Assembly (NCBI GenBank): GCA_949285455.1
Contig: CASDXP010000001.1
Location: 62,001-126,000 of the forward strand
Length of the DNA stretch: 64,000 bases
Reading direction: 5' to 3'
From: an uncultured bacterium
GTDB lineage: Bacteria; Bacillota_I; Bacilli_A; RFN20; CAG-826
The translations under genes were made by a program, and so were the position numbers. Position 1 is the first letter of the stretch. Every line of letters starts with the position of its first letter. The notes under the pieces are model-generated. The model saw only the letters and a list, made by a program, of their open reading frames with translations. It had not been told where the DNA came from and did no database searches. Shown here piece by piece: positions 62,995-64,000 of this stretch.

Positions 62995-64000
62995 TTATTC
63001 GACGGTGACAGATTTAGCTAAATTGCGAGGCTTATCGACATTTAAGCCTTTTTTAATAGCAGTATAATAAGTTAGATATTGAGCGACCATCACTTTCGAC
63101 ATCGGCGAAAGGTATAATGGTGAATCGCAGACGACGATATCATCGCCTTCAATTGATAAAGATTTAGATGAAACGACGAATACTCTTCCACCCCTCGCTT
63201 TAATTTCTTGGAAACCGTTGCGCATTTGATGGGCAGTTTTTTCTTCGGAAATAAAAGCGATGGAAGGAAATTTATCAGAGATGAGCGCAATCGGACCATG
63301 TTTCAATTCACCAGCTTGGACAGCGCTAGAATTGATGTAGGTCACTTCTTTCATCTTCAAAGCCCCTTCTAACGCAGTCGAATAATCGATGCCTCGCCCT
63401 AAGAAGAACAAATTATCGTATTTAGCAATTTCTTCTGCAATAGGAATAAGTTTTTCTTTGTTTTGAATAATTTTTTCTAAACATTTAACTTGTTCTCTCA
63501 TCTCATTGAAATGATGACCTTTGATGAAAGCTGCATCTAAAAGCATGATGAGCAACGCAAGTTCGGATTGATAAACTTTCGTCGATGCCACGCTTACTTC
63601 TACGCCACTATAAAGATTTAAATAATATTCAGCTTTTCTTGCCAAAGAAGAATAACGATTATTCGTAATTGTTAAAAGATGATAAGCGTTATCTTGAATG
63701 AACGGAATACATTTGAGCAAATCTGCTGTTTCGCCACTTTGCGAAATGATAATGAACAGAGGATTTTTACTCATGACGACTGGATGATAAGCGAATTCAC
63801 TGGCGATGTAAGCGCTAGCGAGTTTACCCTTCGCTCTAAGTAGATCGACAGCGATCAAAGAAGCGTGATAGCTTGTTCCACAAGCTAAGAAAATAATTTC
63901 GCTCGCTCTTTCAATAATTTTTAATAATTTTGCGTCAAAAGTATATTCGTCATTGAAGACGTAATTTTTAATTAATCTTTCGATGCAGCTTGGCGTTTCT
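62995..64000 (-). CDS. glmS: Glutamine-fructose-6-phosphate aminotransferase (3' part, cut by window edge)
   Basis: Makes glucosamine-6-phosphate, the first step toward UDP-GlcNAc and, where present, peptidoglycan. The frame is open to the window edge; the visible ~335 residues are the two SIS isomerase domains: LACGTSYHASL just inside the edge, SQSGETADLL, ASTKVYQSELALL, GRGIDYSTALEGALK, LKHGPIAL and the conserved C-terminus PRNLAKSVTVE. The N-terminal glutaminase domain lies outside. An apparent start at 63858 (TTG) is internal. Confidence 0.97.
   Translation of the reverse strand, partial: ETPSCIERLIKNYVFNDEYTFDAKLLKIIERASEIIFLACGTSYHASLIAVDLLRAKGKLASAYIASEFAYHPVVMSKNPLFIIISQSGETADLLKCIPFIQDNAYHLLTITNNRYSSLARKAEYYLNLYSGVEVSVASTKVYQSELALLIMLLDAAFIKGHHFNEMREQVKCLEKIIQNKEKLIPIAEEIAKYDNLFFLGRGIDYSTALEGALKMKEVTYINSSAVQAGELKHGPIALISDKFPSIAFISEEKTAHQMRNGFQEIKARGGRVFVVSSKSLSIEGDDIVVCDSPLYLSPMSKVMVAQYLTYYTAIKKGLNVDKPRNLAKSVTVE
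63028..63054 (+). terminator. Terminator of the SPFH-like gene embedded in glmS
   Basis: AGGCTTA, eight-base loop, TAAGCCT, then a six-T run on the plus strand, 36 bases beyond the SPFH-like stop and opposite the conserved C-terminal codons of glmS. Confidence 0.85.

Noticed and set aside
63858-63858. glmS starting at 63858
   Set aside because: Translation upstream of this TTG gives the conserved LACGTSYHASL of GlmS, so the frame continues past the window edge.

Overview
The window is one continuous, gene-dense stretch of a low-GC bacterial chromosome. I see no insertion sequence, prophage, CRISPR array or integron, and no gene-free stretch longer than 300 bases. TGA is used as a stop (several genes join through ATGA overlaps), so this is the standard bacterial code and not the mycoplasma code. 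The gene content points to a streamlined member of the Bacilli/Mollicutes side of the Firmicutes: gmk-priA-...-rlmN-prpC-prkC-rpe-rpmB synteny, GlgC/GlgD pair, AddAB-type nuclease, RexB-like AddB without a Walker A, TGS-domain nucleoside kinase, and a two-carboxylate ATP synthase rotor. An uncultured gut or host-associated lineage (RF39-, Izemoplasma- or Acholeplasma-like) is my best guess, by inference only.

Layout. 1-0.7 kb: rpsD. 0.7-7.5 kb (minus): an overlapping cofactor-salvage and housekeeping operon, coaX, an ECF S-component fused to a PepV dipeptidase, trmB, an M42 aminopeptidase, pncB, tyrS. 7.6-8.6 kb: a lipoprotein of unknown function. 8.6-14.7 kb (minus): glgC-glgD-glgA-leuS. 14.8-15.6 kb: a small membrane protein and rpmB. 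15.7-26.6 kb (minus): gmk, priA, a DUF1904-like gene, a secreted barnase-family ribonuclease, a catalytically stripped RsmB homologue, rlmN, a PP2C phosphatase, a kinase without PASTA domains, rpe and a membrane protein. 26.7-29.6 kb: two thioredoxin-like lipoproteins around a choline-kinase-like gene and inorganic pyrophosphatase. 29.5-37.5 kb (minus): a probable PPi-type phosphofructokinase and the complete F-type ATPase operon. 37.7-47.3 kb: TGS nucleoside kinase, then glpK-addB-addA-DUF5677-like (minus). 47.4-49.8 kb: a surface-anchored endonuclease I. 49.8-58.1 kb (minus): a 2106-residue repeat-rich membrane protein, yigZ and pepP. 58.2-60.3 kb: CPBP protease, TraX, thioredoxin, tRNA-Gly. 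60.4-64 kb: NERD-like protein, deoD, NUDIX, a small SPFH-like protein, and the 3' part of glmS.

How the genes work together. The metabolism suggests a scavenging fermenter. Extracellular DNA and RNA can be cut by secreted nucleases, and nucleosides handled by DeoD and the TGS kinase. Pantothenate and nicotinate are taken up and converted by CoaX and PncB, peptides are trimmed by PepV-, M42- and M24-type peptidases, glucose is stored as glycogen, and pyrophosphate and probably sodium are used in energy conservation.

Two genome-wide habits stand out. First, many first-in-transcript genes have a -10 box only 6-7 bases before the ATG and no ribosome binding site, which predicts leaderless mRNAs. 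Second, at several convergent gene pairs the intrinsic terminator of one gene is hidden inside the 3' coding end of the opposite gene. The most novel single proteins are the S-component/PepV fusion, the 2106-residue repeat protein, the secreted RNase with its overlapping acidic partner, and the RsmB pseudoenzyme.
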